The notes under the pieces: model-generated
Database searches by the model: none
What the model was told of the DNA's origin: nothing
What the model saw: only the letters and a program-made list of their open reading frames with translations
Position numbers and translations under genes: made by a program
Origin: Omphiscola glabra
Taxonomy: Eukaryota > Mollusca > Gastropoda > Lymnaeidae
Length of the DNA: 64,000 nt
Direction: 5' to 3'
Assembly (NCBI GenBank): GCA_964017045.1
Contig: OZ024798.1
Span: 27,890,347 to 27,954,346 of the forward strand
Shown here: positions 34,901 to 47,639 of the stretch, piece by piece
Numbering within the stretch: position 1 is the stretch's first letter
Layout: each line of letters opens with the position of its first letter

Positions 34901-35578
34901 CATAGTTCAGCATTGTTCAACATAGTTCAGCATTGTTCAACATAGTTCAGCATTGTTCAACATAGTTCAGCATTGTTCAACATAGTTCAGCATTGTTCAA
35001 CATAGTTCAGCATTGTTCAACATAGTTCAGCATTGTTCAACATAGTTCAGCATTGTTCAACATAGTTCAGCATTGTTCAACATAGTTCAGCATTGTTCAA
35101 CATAGTTCAACATTGTTCAACATAGTTCAGCATTGTTCAACATAGTTCAGCATTGTTCAACATAGTTCAGCATTGTTCAACATAGTTCAGCATTGTTCAA
35201 CATAGTTCAACATTGTTCAACATAGTTCAGCATTGTTCAACAAAGTTCAGCATTGTTCAACATAGTTCAGCATTGTTCAACATAGTTCAACATTGTTCAA
35301 CATATTTCAACATTGTTCAACATAGTTCAGCATTGTTCAACAAAGTTCAGCATTGTTCAACATAGTTCAGCATTGTTCAACATAGTTCAGCATTGTTCAA
35401 CATAGTTCAGCATTGTTCAACATAGTTCAGCATTGTTCAACATAGTTCAGCATTGTTCAACAACTTTTATTTTTGTTCAAACTTTAAGCCATTAAGCTGT
35501 TATCGTTGGCCGCTTACTTATGGAAACAATCCATTCGAATGTTGCTGTTTTCCAGGCACGTGCCGTGTCCCATCTTGA
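28731..35578 (+). CDS. Secreted Cys-rich protein with prokineticin/colipase/Dickkopf-like domain, five exons
   Basis: Joining 28731-28927, 29432-29574, 30256-30504, 31700-31795 and 35556-35578 gives 235 residues. Every junction is GT/AG and keeps the frame. Residues 1-24 are a signal peptide (hydrophobic TLCTIVSVAGQA). Residues 25-65 are Tyr/Gln/Pro-rich. Residues 66-113 hold C-x4-C-x4-CC. Exon 3 has C-x5-DC-x4-CC (KKCSSASDCPTGFCC), then three GYGNAAP repeats, then GWCF. Exons 4-5 give GCPC, REVC and GTCRVPS. The ten cysteines from KKC to GTC follow the order of the prokineticin/colipase/Dickkopf-C2 fold. Family members are extracellular ligands or lipase cofactors. The Tyr-rich parts also recall adhesive or shell-matrix proteins. 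I infer secretion but not a specific role. An alternative start is ATG 28758, directly after 'atttttcag'. Confidence 0.75.
28928..29431 (+). other. Intron 1 of the secreted-protein gene
   Basis: Runs gtaaga...ctctgaccctag, phase 2. It contains the Harbinger-like MITE at 29081-29261. Confidence 0.65.
29081..29261. mobile_element. Harbinger-like MITE with TTA flanks
   Basis: The left end is gggtcggttcacacgatcaa. The right end in reverse complement is gcgtcagtcacacgataaaa. Both sides are flanked by TTA, the TWA-type 3-bp duplication of PIF/Harbinger elements. A related element lies at 38772-38908. Confidence 0.55.
29432..29574 (+). CDS. Exon 2: half cysteine motif
   Basis: Encodes residues 66-113 in the frame set by exon 1. 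It contains TCNDLSCKIEECC and a later QCIGL. The C-x4-C-x4-CC spacing resembles the start of the exon 3 domain, suggesting a partial domain duplication. The donor is aacaaa|gtaagt. Confidence 0.75.
29632..29945 (+). mobile_element. Penelope-like element fragment (tentative)
   Basis: Begins with a segment shared in reverse complement with 2116-2283. It contains the hammerhead-like core at 29766-29816 and ends with 'agatatagaagaagaagaag'. Penelope-like retroelements characteristically carry minimal hammerhead motifs in their terminal repeats. No reverse transcriptase remains. Confidence 0.4.
29766..29816 (+). ncRNA. Hammerhead-ribozyme-like motif of Penelope type
   Basis: The conserved core words CTGATGA (29778-29784) and GAAAC-GTC (29796-29803) occur in order with correct spacing for a minimal type I hammerhead. 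The flanking gta/tac pairs form the base of helix I, which can extend past a small internal loop (29772-29773 with 29809-29810). Helix II is imperfect: an extra A or an A-C pair sits next to the core, and only about two pairs (gg/cc) form. Helix III is nearly absent, as in Penelope-type motifs. It may be decayed. Confidence 0.45.
30256..30504 (+). CDS. Exon 3: core Cys motif and Gly/Tyr repeats
   Basis: Encodes residues 114-196. The ten-Cys domain starts at KKC-x5-C-x4-CC, the same spacing as prokineticins. Three copies of an 11-residue GYGNAAPSYxF unit are then inserted before GWCF. The donor is acaaac|gtaagt. Confidence 0.8.
30530..30855. repeat. Degenerate minisatellite, about 38-bp unit
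   Basis: Diverged copies containing 'atactaacattaggtctgta' and agactcatctcaat. Confidence 0.7.
31048..31478. repeat. Minisatellite, 22-bp unit
   Basis: About 20 copies containing 'aatgattcaccaaaccctac'. CAC/CAG variants partly alternate, indicating multi-unit duplications. Confidence 0.9.
31700..31795 (+). CDS. Exon 4: Cys-Pro-Cys segment
   Basis: Encodes residues 197-228, including GCPCKSEREVCVPIAD, the CPC...C part of the ten-Cys fold. The acceptor is cctgcag|cc and the donor is acagtgg|gtgagt. Confidence 0.8.
32040..32185. repeat. Minisatellite, 14-bp unit
   Basis: Ten copies of aaccctgacctcta-type units. Confidence 0.85.
32291..35460. repeat. 20-bp array, 3.17 kb, built of two 10-bp halves
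   Basis: About 158 units of catagttcagcattgttcaa. The halves catagttcag and cattgttcaa agree at 7 of 10 positions. Every insertion is a whole 10-bp half (catagttcag doubled, for example at 32521 and 32571), so the 10-bp register never breaks. Blocks of variants (four cattgtccaa units, then aatagttcag) recur at 32621-32720 and 32841-32940, showing higher-order duplication. Confidence 0.97.
35556..35578 (+). CDS. Exon 5: last cysteine and stop
   Basis: Encodes GTCRVPS and TGA at 35576-35578. It is short, but the splice frame (phase 1), the tttccag acceptor and the expected final Cys of the fold agree. Confidence 0.7.
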
Positions 35579-35810
35579 AGTGACATCATGGAGTAACTAC
35601 ATCTGATCCTACCTCTTGAAATAACCTCGTGGAGTAACTACGACCCGAAGACAGATGAAAAATTGCGTCATTTTTAAAAATACAGAATCAAATATTTGAT
35701 ATTTGAAAATCTAAAAGAATTGTTTTTGTTTACTTTAAATGTAACTGAATGTATATCTCTGATGAAATCAGACGTAAGTGTTCCAAATAAATTATTATGA
35801 GCCATTTATT
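35579..35810 (+). promoter_or_regulatory. 3' UTR with poly(A) signal
   Basis: AATAAA at 35786-35791, about 210 bp after the stop, fits the end of the secreted-protein transcript. Confidence 0.6.
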
Positions 35811-36299
35811 TTGTTGACTTGAACAATTCGGCGCCTTAGAAACGTTAACTAATTGCAGAGTAACGTCTCATAATGATAAATTCTCAAAGAGCATTATTGT
35901 GAAAAATACTGTTTTATAGATTTTATTTTAAATCCACGAATGAAACAATAATTTATGTTAGATTAAGCTATTCAGTGATGCAGTAGTAACAGTTGTGATA
36001 TGGAGGTTGGAATTACTCATCTTATCATGTCTTATGTCGAGTACCGCTCTGGGTAATTTAGTCCGGTGTAATAGTATCGCTAGCCCAGTAAGACAGCACT
36101 ATTCTTAAGAAGCAGAAAGTTACCAGTTAGGCCCGTCTCTCACCTGTCTGATCGCCAAGCTGGACGCTGGCCAGATCAACAAACAAAATAGCGGGCTTAA
36201 TCTGGAAGTATGAGTGCCTGTTGGGTGCAGATGATGGTGTTACTCAAAATTGCGCAAGTAATAGAGCGAGCTTGGGAAGAAAAATATGAAATGCTGTCC
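35811..36299. other. No feature recognised
   Basis: Intergenic DNA after the secreted-protein gene. Confidence 0.55.
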
Positions 36300-36835
36300 A
36301 CACGTTTTAAAAATGAAATTGTATATGGGATTATATGGAAGTGGAAATGTGAAGTAATTTATGTGATTATGTGGAAGTGTAAATGTGAAGTAAGTTAAGG
36401 GATCATATGGAAGCGGAAATTATGAAGTAATTTATGGGATTATGTGGGAGTGGAAATATGAAGTAATTTATGGGATTATGTGGAAGTGTAAATGTGAAGT
36501 AAGTTAAGGGATCATATGGAAGCGGAAATTATGAAGTAATTTATGGGATTATGTGGGAGTGGAAATATGAAGTAATTTATGGGATTATGTGGAAGTGGAA
36601 ATATGAAGTAATTAATGGGATTATGTGGAAGTGGAAATATGAAGTAATTTATGGGAATATGTGGAAGTGGAAATGTGAAGTAATTTATGGGATTATGTGG
36701 AAGTGGAAATGTGAAGTAATTTATGGGATTATGTGGAAGTGGAAATTTGATTTAATTTTTGGGATTATGTGGAAATGGAAATGTGAAGTAATTTATGGGA
36801 TTATGTGGAAATGGAAATGTGAAGTAATTTAAGGG
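36300..36835. repeat. Minisatellite, 36-bp unit
   Basis: About 15 copies containing 'atgtggaagtggaaatgtga' and agtaatttatgggatt. A multi-unit block (36380-36460) is duplicated at 36485-36560. The 36-bp unit yields a 12-residue MWKWKYEVIYGI artefact ORF. Confidence 0.9.
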
Positions 36836-38204
36836 ACAACAACAACAACTACAAATCCAACAACAACAGCAAAAACTACAACAACCGTTGTTTTCATACA
36901 TTCAAACATTCACAATACAGATTCTTTCATTCTTTCCATTCACTCATACATTCACAATACACCAAGAGCCGCTAAAGACAGACAACCTGCCATTTTCTCG
37001 TTGTTTCAAATCATCTTTTGAAGTCCGGTTGCGTTTCCTAGTCCGACATAACCAGCAATTACTCTCCCATGAAACTCTTGTCTCTATAAGGACGGAGCTA
37101 AGCTTTGGAAGGCTCTTGGCCCTATGCCGTTCTCACCACTTGCCGGACTTATGACGGCTCCAACAAGTAGCCAGCGCTCAAGACTTGGAACTGATGAGCG
37201 GTTTCTCTGTGGTCTCTAGCGGTTTCTTGATCATGACGGAAGCTGCGCACCGGACCGTGTAATATGTTTCTCAGACCCGCGGTCTTCTGCTTGGGACAAC
37301 CTTGAACAATTCTCAGCGGAACCACCGCTCGATTAGGCTGGACGGTTGATTGACGGTCCTTAAGGGAATGCTCGTGTTAAAAACACATTGACGTATTAAG
37401 ACTTGACAAGAGATGGGAGTTACAGTGGTATTCAGCCCTGTGCTAGGGGAGTGTCTTGCGGTTGTGAGAAGTGGGAATGGTAGGTGCGCAATACCGGGAA
37501 ACAAGTAATATATATTTCGATGTTAGGGAGGATATAATATGCACGGACTTAGACTTTAAAAGGCCGCTAAAGAGTTTAAGAAATGAGTGGAAATCAGTAG
37601 AGATGCAGTGCTTGTTATCGCGAATCTAAAATTGATTATATAAATGTATGCGTCTACTCGCTCTAAACACTAAAAATTTCAGTTGAAAATGGGTGAATGA
37701 TTGATATTTTAAAAACTATTTTTTTAAAGTTTTATTGTTCGCAAAATTTGTAATTAAAAAAATGCTTCCATGATTAGGTTTTCACTTCAAGTCATCCAAG
37801 TTTTGTCTTAAGACAATGTATATGTTTTAAAAAAAACTATTACATACTTGACAAAAATAAGATTGATCGCCCTAGTCTCTCCCTGTGAGCGAGCGAGTCA
37901 AACGTTCGTACGCTAGGTCTTCAAAATCCTAGACCCATGTCACGTGACTTCACTTTAATCTCTAGCCCGCTGATCTAAATGAATTCCACACGAAAAGATG
38001 CCGTCACGTGAAGAGATCCGGTGATGGTTAGATCTCTTGGTACGTATCCCGTCTTAGGGAATTCCCCGTCCACTGAACAATGCGTTAGAAGTACCAGGAT
38101 GGTGTGAACCGAAAACCATTGATATTTGCCCCCCCCTCCTTTTTTGCTCCACCCTCCCACCCCTCTTTAAAGTCGCTTTCATTCAACCCATCTTTTCCAA
38201 AACC
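36836..38204. other. No gene recognised
   Basis: Includes an (aac)n-like tract at 36838-36885 and moderately GC-rich sequence at 36980-37480. No coding signature was found beyond short ORFs. Confidence 0.5.
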
Positions 38205-38583
38205 ATATGGGTAGTACTAACTATAACGTGGGTAGCACTAACTATAACGTGGGTAGCACTAACTATAACGATGGTAGCACTAGCTATAACGTGGGTAGCA
38301 CTAACTATAACGTGGTAGCACTAACTATAACGTGGGTAGCACTAACTATAACGTGGGTAGCACTAACTATAAGTGGGTAGCACTAACTATAACGTGGGTA
38401 GCACTAACTATAACGTGGGTAGCACTAACTATAACGTGGGAAGCACTAATTATAACGTGGGTAGCACTAACTATAACGTGGGTAGCACTAACTATAACGT
38501 GGGTAGCACTAACTATAACGTGGGTAGCACTATCTATAACGTGGATAGCACTAACTATAACGTGGGTAGCACTAACTATAACG
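38205..38583. repeat. Minisatellite, 21-bp unit
   Basis: Eighteen copies of gggtagcactaactataacg-type units. The period is a multiple of 3, so artefact ORFs arise. Confidence 0.9.
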
Positions 38584-38771
38584 GCCTATTTCTATTATTT
38601 TCCACACAATTCGATATCATGACTGCTGTAGTTGTTTTTTGTTTTAGAAGCATACTTGTAAATTATAATGAACCGCCGCCACAAGTTAAAGTTGGCACTG
38701 TATTGCACTTACCCTTTGAACACAACCTTAGAAAATCAACTATATCCTTTCCAACGCCACTTCGTACATAT

Positions 38772-38908
38772 ATGCTCAGATCACACAGTCAAATTTTCGT
38801 CAATTTTTGTCAAATTTGCGTCAAATTTTGTCAAATTTCTTTTTTAAACGTTCATAAAATATTAGACGCAAATTTGACGAAAACTTGATCGTGTGAACTG
38901 AGCAGTAA
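38772..38908. mobile_element. MITE related to 29081-29261
   Basis: The left end is tgctcagatcacacagtcaa. The right end in reverse complement is tgctcagttcacacgatcaa. The interior holds repeated gtcaaattt words. The target duplication is unclear. Confidence 0.55.
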
Positions 38909-39059
38909 TATCTCCTGTCTTCGATGACGATCTTCCAAAGTCACTTCATTAATCGTTGAAATGGATTTGAGAATGTAAATGACGAATATTTGTATCGCGT
39001 TCATCAACCTGTTGTACAGGTTGTTGGAACATTTTGGAAGTCACTGTCTCAAGTCTGAC

Positions 39060-39335
39060 ACAAAGCAAAATCGTCAGTGACACCCAGGTCCCCAAAGCTG
39101 TCCTCTTATCAGTGACACCCAGGTCCTCAAAGCTGTACTCTCATCAGTGCCATCCAGGTCCTCAAAGCTGTACTCTCATCAGTGCCATCAGGGTCCTCAA
39201 AGTCGTCGTCTCATCAGTTACATCAGGGTCCTCAAAGCTTTCACTCATCTGTGACATCAGTGTCCTCAAAGCTGTCGTCTCATCTGTGACATCAGGGTCC
39301 TCAAAGCTGTCCTCTCTTTCTGTGATGTGATGCCT
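39060..39335. repeat. Minisatellite, 35-bp unit
   Basis: About eight copies containing 'aggtcctcaaagctgtcctc' and tcatcagtgacat. Confidence 0.85.
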
Positions 39336-40556
39336 GCTTCTGGTTTTGCTTTATATTTTCCGCTTCACAATAAAATGTGTTGTGGGCCAGACAAACATCT
39401 TAAGAACCCTTCGACTAAGCGTACGTCTCCAGTAAAACAAAAACTGTTCCTTTTAGTATAAATACAATTACACCCCTCCCAACCCTCACAGACACACACA
39501 CACTTTTTTTTCTACCCCAAAAACATCAAAATCAAATATTACAATATCTTACAATAATTCCAGCCACTTCGACACAGATTGAAGGCAAAGTGGGATGCAA
39601 GGTGGGTTCTCCCGTTATACATGTAGAACTCCTCTCATACGTTTTAGTAACGCATGCAAGGAATCAACCTTTGCATTCGTGTCAAGACGAAATGCTTGAA
39701 AATAAATGTTACTCTAAAACGACGCGAATGGCAAGGTAGATAATATCTTCAAGCTATAGTTCATACAAAAGGTCAATTACAAAAATGCAGTGTTGGTTTG
39801 TTCCTCTTACAAACCATTTGGAAATCAAGTCACTTTGCGGCTGATTTCTTGAAAAATTCCAGCAATCTACAATACACGAGTGAAGTAGCAGCACAAGACT
39901 TGTAGGCTACAGTGTAGCATTATATTAGAAGGAAGCCCTAAAATCAACCTTATGACAAATACAGAATTATGTTTTTATCTGTTAAAATAGTAAATTTCTT
40001 AAACACGGTCCCCTGGCTCACATTCCTGGTCAAGGTTGCCACCCCATCACGGTGGGAGCTTGGGTTGGTGGGGGGGGGGGGCGGGGCGCTAGCGCTAATT
40101 TTGAGATTCATTGAAACATTGACGCTACCACTTCAAATCCTCCGGTCTACGTTTCAGACTGACCGCGTCCAGTTAGTGGTCACCTAGCCGTTGTATGTAA
40201 CCATAGAAACCCTGGCACGATTGACACGTGATTAGGGTAAATTGCTCCTCGTGCCGGAGGCGAACTGTGTTTGGTCGGTCGGTAATCCACGCAGAGGATC
40301 ACGTGACCGGTGTTTACCTTGGGGGAAAATTTCCTTCCGACTGAAGCTTGGATGCCACACTGACGTCACATGAGACGGGGTAACTCATACAAGTTCTCCT
40401 GAAATAAAATTATCACATAAAAGGCTCACTGCATTATTTTTGGTCGTTATATGTTAAAATTGAAATCACTGTTGTCTTGACAAATGAATAGATACTGCCA
40501 TTGCTTTGTTTAGTGCTTGACCAAATTGGAGATCTGAAAGGCTTGTTTAAAATCTG
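39336..40556. other. No gene recognised
   Basis: Contains a short (AC)n tract at 39488 and a poly-G tract at 40071-40085. Confidence 0.5.
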
Positions 40557-41920
<1,364 letters not shown>

Positions 41921-42442
41921 ATATCATATATAAAGTTTAGTATGTCTATAATTTTTATCCTAAAATTGTCTATATATAAATATAAGAGAAAAAAATATAA
42001 GATAGAAAAACACTACGAAGCCGAAAGAGAGTGACGGACTGTCAGAAATACACGAATATAGATAGAGTGAACACATACAAAATACAAGAATACAAGGGGG
42101 GGGGATAGTAAGAAAGAGGGGGGTGGCAGGAGCAAGAAAAAGAAGGAATAGAGAGAGAGAAAAGGAGGGGGAGTATAGAGGGAGGCGGTAGTGAGAATGA
42201 AGGAGGAAGAGAGAGGAGAGAAAAGAGAGAGAAAAAACGAAGGAGAAATGCCTGGACTCAGAATGTGAGGGTGTGGGGAGAGAGGTGGGGCCCAGAGAAA
42301 GTCTTTCAATAACTAAACATCAAACCAATAATTTCACTCATATAGACAATAGTGTTCCTCGTATCTTTTTCCTTTAAGTTTCTTGACAGCCAATATAAAA
42401 TACTGATTTTGAACTACCAGGTCTCTAATAAATTGAGAGGAA
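41921..42442. other. AT-rich then purine-rich tract
   Basis: Positions 42080-42250 are strongly GA-rich on the plus strand. No gene was seen. Confidence 0.55.
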
Positions 42443-42518
42443 GACACAGCAGATCAAACATTGAGCTCTTAACTCCCGAAAGGGGCGATGCAGTCCATTA
42501 AGCCACATCCACAGAGAC
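42443..42518 (-). mobile_element. tRNA-derived SINE-like head
   Basis: The minus strand has TGGCTTAATGG, an exact A-box match, in a 'gtggatgtggcttaatgg' context typical of tRNA-headed SINEs. The B box is poor. It does not fold into an obvious tRNA. Confidence 0.35.
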
Positions 42519-44267
42519 ATAGCCCCTCCTTTCGGCCTCTAGCCTGATCCTCTCAATGGTGCCAGACCTGACAGAACAGCAGGGGGCGCCACTCGATGTA
42601 AAGATCCCTGATTGGTCAGGCGGCACTTTAGACATGATACTCAAAATGATGGCTGCCACCCCCGTCGCCAAGACCCGCCTCCGGCAGCTTCATCCCCCCA
42701 CCTTTTTCATGTGTCGGTTCCATCTTTTAAGATTGAAAGCGCGCGCGCACTCTTTAGGTAGGAAGAAATCTCGCCGAGTCCTCTTTATCTGTTCTTTTAA
42801 AACAAGCTCACAAGGATTACTCGAGTGAGAGAGCTGTTTGTTTGGTCAAACTGGCATGCTGGAAATAGTCATCTTTAGTGGCCGAACAAAACAACAACAA
42901 CAAGAAAAGATTTCGAAAATTCTGAAAGCTTGTGATTTAAAGATTTACAATCTAAGTTTTAAGAACGATCAAATTTTGTCTTAACCTTCAGCTGATTTAA
43001 CAGCAGACTATGGCAACGAAGTACAGTTGACTGGGAAGCCGCTGATGAAAAAAAAGAAAATTAAGGCGAGCTCTACTCCCACTCAAGTTTTCTACTAGCG
43101 TATGTGTAGTGTCTTGTTTTTTTTTTTGGTGTGTATTCAATTTCTTTTAGAGAAAAGAGTACACGCGAGGGCCTTAACAACTCATCGTGAGAACCTCTCC
43201 GGGCGTTCGTTTCTCGTGTTTCTGGAAAACTCCTTGAACCGGAACGCTGTTTATATTTCTTACTGATGATCTGCGCTGCAAACTACACTCCTGGAATTAT
43301 CCAGCACGCAGAGACTGTTGGCAGTATCTATGTCAAAACATTGAGCAAAGTGAAGACATCCGAGTTCACAGAAGTCACACACAGCATCAGCTCACTGTCT
43401 ACTCTATCAGGCTTGGTCGACCCCACTTTGCTGAACGGTTTAAAAGGCTCAAAAGGTGTTTAGTGAAGGGCGTCCATTTCTCTCTTTTTTTTATCGCTGC
43501 AACTACCTCCCGTTGACATTGGCGTGTGAGCGCATCAGCTGAGGGAATACGACCCCGCGGAGTTGTGATTTAGGCTCGCACTGGATAGAAAAAACACGAG
43601 GTGGGTAGCTCTGTGGTGTTATTAAGATTATGCTTAACCGCTATAAAACCGCCCCTTTCGGGCGCCGGTTGCTAAACAGCTAACAATGAAGTCCAATAAA
43701 TTTATGATGCAACCAAAGTAGGCTGATAAATTTATGCTGTTACCAGTGTAAACTAGTTAATTTATGAGTTTTTTTTAAATTAATATTTGACATAATTACA
43801 AAACATAAAATTTATTCCAATACGATGTAAGTTTATTACAATAATTTCTTGATCCGATGTCCTGGTCATTATATGAAACTTTAGAATGATTGAATTATTC
43901 AACTGTTGAGTTTTGTTTGCGGGCAACAAACATTACCCCAGAGTGCCGCCAAACACTATCACAGAGTGCCGCCAAATAGTTATAATTACGACATTATATA
44001 TATAAAATTATATTAAATAATTTGTTTAGAAAAAGAGTACTGATATTTTTGCTTAAATTTAAAAAAAATATAGAAGTGTGCCGTCACCATTTTGAAGTGG
44101 GTGCAGTCTGTTTACCAGAACACGTCCTTAGAATAAAATGAGTATAATGAAGAGAAATTGCCGGGATGTTGTCTGTTTAGCTCGAGTTCTCGGAGCTCAT
44201 TTTTTTATGGAACATTTTTAGAAAATGCCTCACTCTAGAAACTTGACATTCCGCAGATGACATTCCG
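42519..44267. other. No gene recognised
   Basis: Moderately GC-rich around 42540-42780 and 43060-43670. A 65-codon frame at 43266-43463 lacks any known motif. Confidence 0.5.
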
Positions 44268-44636
44268 CAGACGAGATTATTTAGACGAGATTATTTAGAC
44301 GAGATGATTTAGACGAGATTATTTAGACGAGATTATTTAGACGATATTTTTTAGACGAGATTATTTAGACGAGATTATTTAGACGAGATTATTTAGACGA
44401 GATTATTTAGACGAGATGATTTAGACGAGATGATTTAGACGAGATGATTTAAACGAGATTATTTAGACGAGATTTTTTAGACGAGATTATTTAGACGAGA
44501 TTATTTAGACGAGATTATTTAGACGAGATTATTTAGACGAGATTATTTAGACGAGATTATTTAGACGAGATTATTTAGACGAGATTATTTAGACGAGATT
44601 ATTTAGACGAGATTATTTAGACGAGATTATTTAGAC
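44268..44636. repeat. Minisatellite, 14-bp unit
   Basis: About 26 copies of ttagacgagattat with gatgat and tttttt variants. Confidence 0.95.
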
Positions 44637-44937
44637 TATCATTTGTTCTCCATTTAATGGTTGACGACTCCTCAGTATAACAGTCCAGAGTTAGATCATA
44701 ACAATATCATTTTGTTGAAATTTTCTTTTTCCACACGTCTGCTAAGGACCACAAAGCAAAACCTTTCTAAACATGAAGAATTGTGTACAATGTAACACAC
44801 AACTGAAAGAACGAGTTTCAACATATTTGCGTCTCAGTGTTTAATCTGCTGGTAAAATCAAATAAAAATTATATAGTAATTAGTAACGAGAAAACATGCG
44901 ATGAACAAGATACCTAATAAGTGATATTTTTCATAAG

Positions 44938-45255
44938 ACATTTTAAACCGAATATTTTTTACACCATACTTAAAACTGAGACAATTTCATTTTCCGAAAG
45001 AAAATAATACGCGCCAAACGCAGTTGCGTAATGTAAAAAAAAAAAAAATTATTTAGCGTAGTTATAGGGAATTATATTTTGCGCGCTATTGAACTCATTA
45101 TTGAACCACATTTTCTTTCAAACATATAGAAATATTTAATGTATACTCTCAATCCCCAGTTCCCTGAATAGAAAGAAATCGGAAATGGAAGCAGTAAATT
45201 AGGAAGCAGCCCACGAGTCATTCCAGAAGGGAAATATATATATAAGAGATTAAAA
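44938..45255 (-). mobile_element. Family A fragment
   Basis: Reverse-complement match to 10850-11150, containing gcgccaaacgcagttgcg and ttagcgtagttatagggaat. Confidence 0.65.
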
Positions 45256-45417
45256 TATGTTTGCATCATACGCTATAAATAGTACACAACTTATCTCGTC
45301 CTCTTAATTTTTGTGGTTGTTAGAGCTCGTCCAGGGCTGAGTTTAGCACTCCGCTGAAACTTTATTTTTGATCCCTTTAGTTGGACAAGCGATGTGAGAA
45401 GCGTACTTCTGGATGCA

Positions 45418-45560
45418 CTGGTCATAATACTAATTTAAATATGTCTGCACACCACCACATCCACTTGTCGTAGTACTAATAAAATATGTCTGCACACCAC
45501 CACAACACTGGTCTTAGTACTAAAGAATTATGTCTGCACACCGCCACATCCACTGGTCCT
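45418..45560. repeat. Degenerate repeat, about 50-60-bp unit, three copies
   Basis: Copies share 'atgtctgcacaccaccaca' and ctggtc.tagtacta. Confidence 0.65.
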
Positions 45561-45709
45561 AGTGGACATCGTTGCCCTCTGTATCTTAAACAGGGCATCC
45601 ACTATTTCGAGGAGAGGCCGAACATTTCTGCCGACTGATGGGCATGACGTAGTCATGGTATTGAATCAAATGTCCAGTAACTAAACAATAACATTTGGTA
45701 ATCGCTGTT

Positions 45710-46110
45710 GCACTCGTGTTGGAAATATCGCTGTTATACTCGTGTTGGCAGTATCGCCGATATACTCGTGTTGGCAGTATCGCCGATATACTCGTGTTGG
45801 CAGTATCGCCGATATAGTCGTGTTGGCAGTATCGCCGATATACTAGTGTTGAAAATATCGCTGTTTTACTCGTGTTGAAAATATTGCTGTTTTACTCGTG
45901 TTGAAAACATCGCTGTTTTACTCGTGTTGGAAACATCGCTGGTATACTCGTGTTGGCAGTATTGCCGATATACTCGTGTTGGCAGTATCGCCGATATACT
46001 CGTGTTGGCAGTATCGCCGATATACTCGTGTTGAAAATATCGCTGTTTTACTCGTGTTGAAAACATCGCTGTTTTACTCGTGTTGAAAACATCGCTGTTA
46101 TACTCGTGTT
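45710..46110. repeat. Minisatellite, 26-bp unit
   Basis: About 15 copies containing 'tactcgtgttggcagtatcg', with a second subtype (ttgaaaacatcgctgttt) that forms its own runs. Confidence 0.9.
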
Positions 46111-46450
46111 GGAAATCCAGGATGAAGTAAATCCTTAAAACATGGATTTCTGTTTCTTTTAGAGAAACAGATCATTTTTTAAATTGATTATGTAAACCCT
46201 AAGCGGCATTTTTTTTATTTATTGATTCTAAAATTTTTTTTAGTAGCAAAGTACTTAGGCTTAACTCACATCATTGAGTAGGGCAAATACTACTTATAGA
46301 AATATATAGCAATATGATATTTCTTCTACCCATTGATATAAATATTATTTATTATTGTTTTATTTATAATTCATACTATACTAATATATCAATAAACATA
46401 TATAGCAATAATAATTAAAGTTCATAAATATAACAATTATAAATAATATC

Positions 46451-46452
<2 letters not shown>

Positions 46453-46500
<48 letters not shown>
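46453..46500. repeat. (AT)n microsatellite
   Basis: About 20 AT dinucleotides. Confidence 0.95.
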
Positions 46501-46764
46501 AAGGTGAATACGTTATGACTAAAAGGGACATAAAAACAATGTTTTCAGATAGCAAACGAAAGGGTCATCTCCTCTTTTTTCCTTGTCAGAATACTCAGAA
46601 GTATATTTATATATGTTCAAAAAATTCTAACTTAATCTAAATATTATTTATGGAACAATTATTTTACCGTGCCTTACATATCAAATTTTTTAAATAAATT
46701 TTCTATTCCAAAATTGACAGCAAATATAAAAAAAAAATCAATTCGGAAGTAGAATTAACACTTT

Positions 46765-46945
46765 AACATAGCTATTATCAACACGATACATAGCTATAAT
46801 AAACACATGAAGAGAGCTATTATCAACACGATAACATAGCAATTATCGACACGATAATATAGCTATTATCGACATGATAACATAGCTATTATCGACACGA
46901 TAACATAGCTATTATTGACACGATAACATAGCTATTATCAACACA
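46765..46945. repeat. Minisatellite, 23-bp unit
   Basis: About eight copies containing 'acgataacatagctattatc'. Confidence 0.85.
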
Positions 46946-47261
46946 ACAACAAACTTCTCGTAAAGCTAATTCCAGCCCCTGTGAATGTGACACCAATATT
47001 TCAACGTGCTACCAAAGTTGCGGAAGTTCAACACACCATGCTTGTGCTTTAAATCTCAATCACATTTCGCGTTAACACAGCTGAAAGCTTGCCTGCTTCC
47101 AAAAGAAAGTATGTCTGTTTTTAGAGAGCTTAACAAGAAAGCAGACCAATGAATGATTTAATACAAATAGATGCATGTAATTTTATGTCTCACATTACTT
47201 AATATATCTATTTAAAACGAGTTAATTAATTTTTATTTTAACTACAAAATTTTCTTTAGAC
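46946..47261. other. No feature recognised
   Basis: AT-rich spacer. Confidence 0.5.
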
Positions 47262-47355
47262 TTCAGTATACATTTGTTATACATACAGTATACATTCGTT
47301 ATAAATTCAGTATACATTTGTGATACATTCAGTATTCATTCAGTATATATTTGTT
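47262..47355. repeat. Degenerate repeats around 'cagtatacattcgttata'
   Basis: Four to five diverged copies. Confidence 0.6.
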
Positions 47356-47639
47356 TATATATAACGAACATTTGAAGACGTTGTATGAAGTGGGGGAAAA
47401 GGATTTTTAAAAAAAATATTATATAGTGGTGTGGTGGTGAGAGTGGTCCATAGGCTATACGACCGTCTATGAGAACACTGTATTTTACAAATAGAATCTA
47501 TTTTTGCTTGTAGTACAACATGTTTAGTCCCATTTTGTCCCTAAAGCCCACTGATAATTTTAAAATGTATTTTTAATGACTTGGCGATAGAGTCCTTCAC
47601 CCACCGAGTGTTTTCTTCCCTATGATATGAAAAAATATG

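Larger units (their letters stand above)
31796..35555 (+). other. Intron 4, 3.76 kb, mostly one 20-bp array
   Basis: Runs gtgagt...ttgctgttttccag, phase 1. About 84% is the array at 32291-35460. Confidence 0.75.

Noticed and set aside
42013..42309. 98-codon minus-strand Pro/Ser/Phe ORF
   Set aside because: Antisense of a GA-rich low-complexity tract.
42443..42518. Functional tRNA gene
   Set aside because: Good A box but poor B box and no clear cloverleaf. Kept only as a SINE-like relic.
43266..43463. 65-codon ORF beginning MICAANYTPG
   Set aside because: Composition is plausible, but there is no motif, no splice support and no homologue I recognise.
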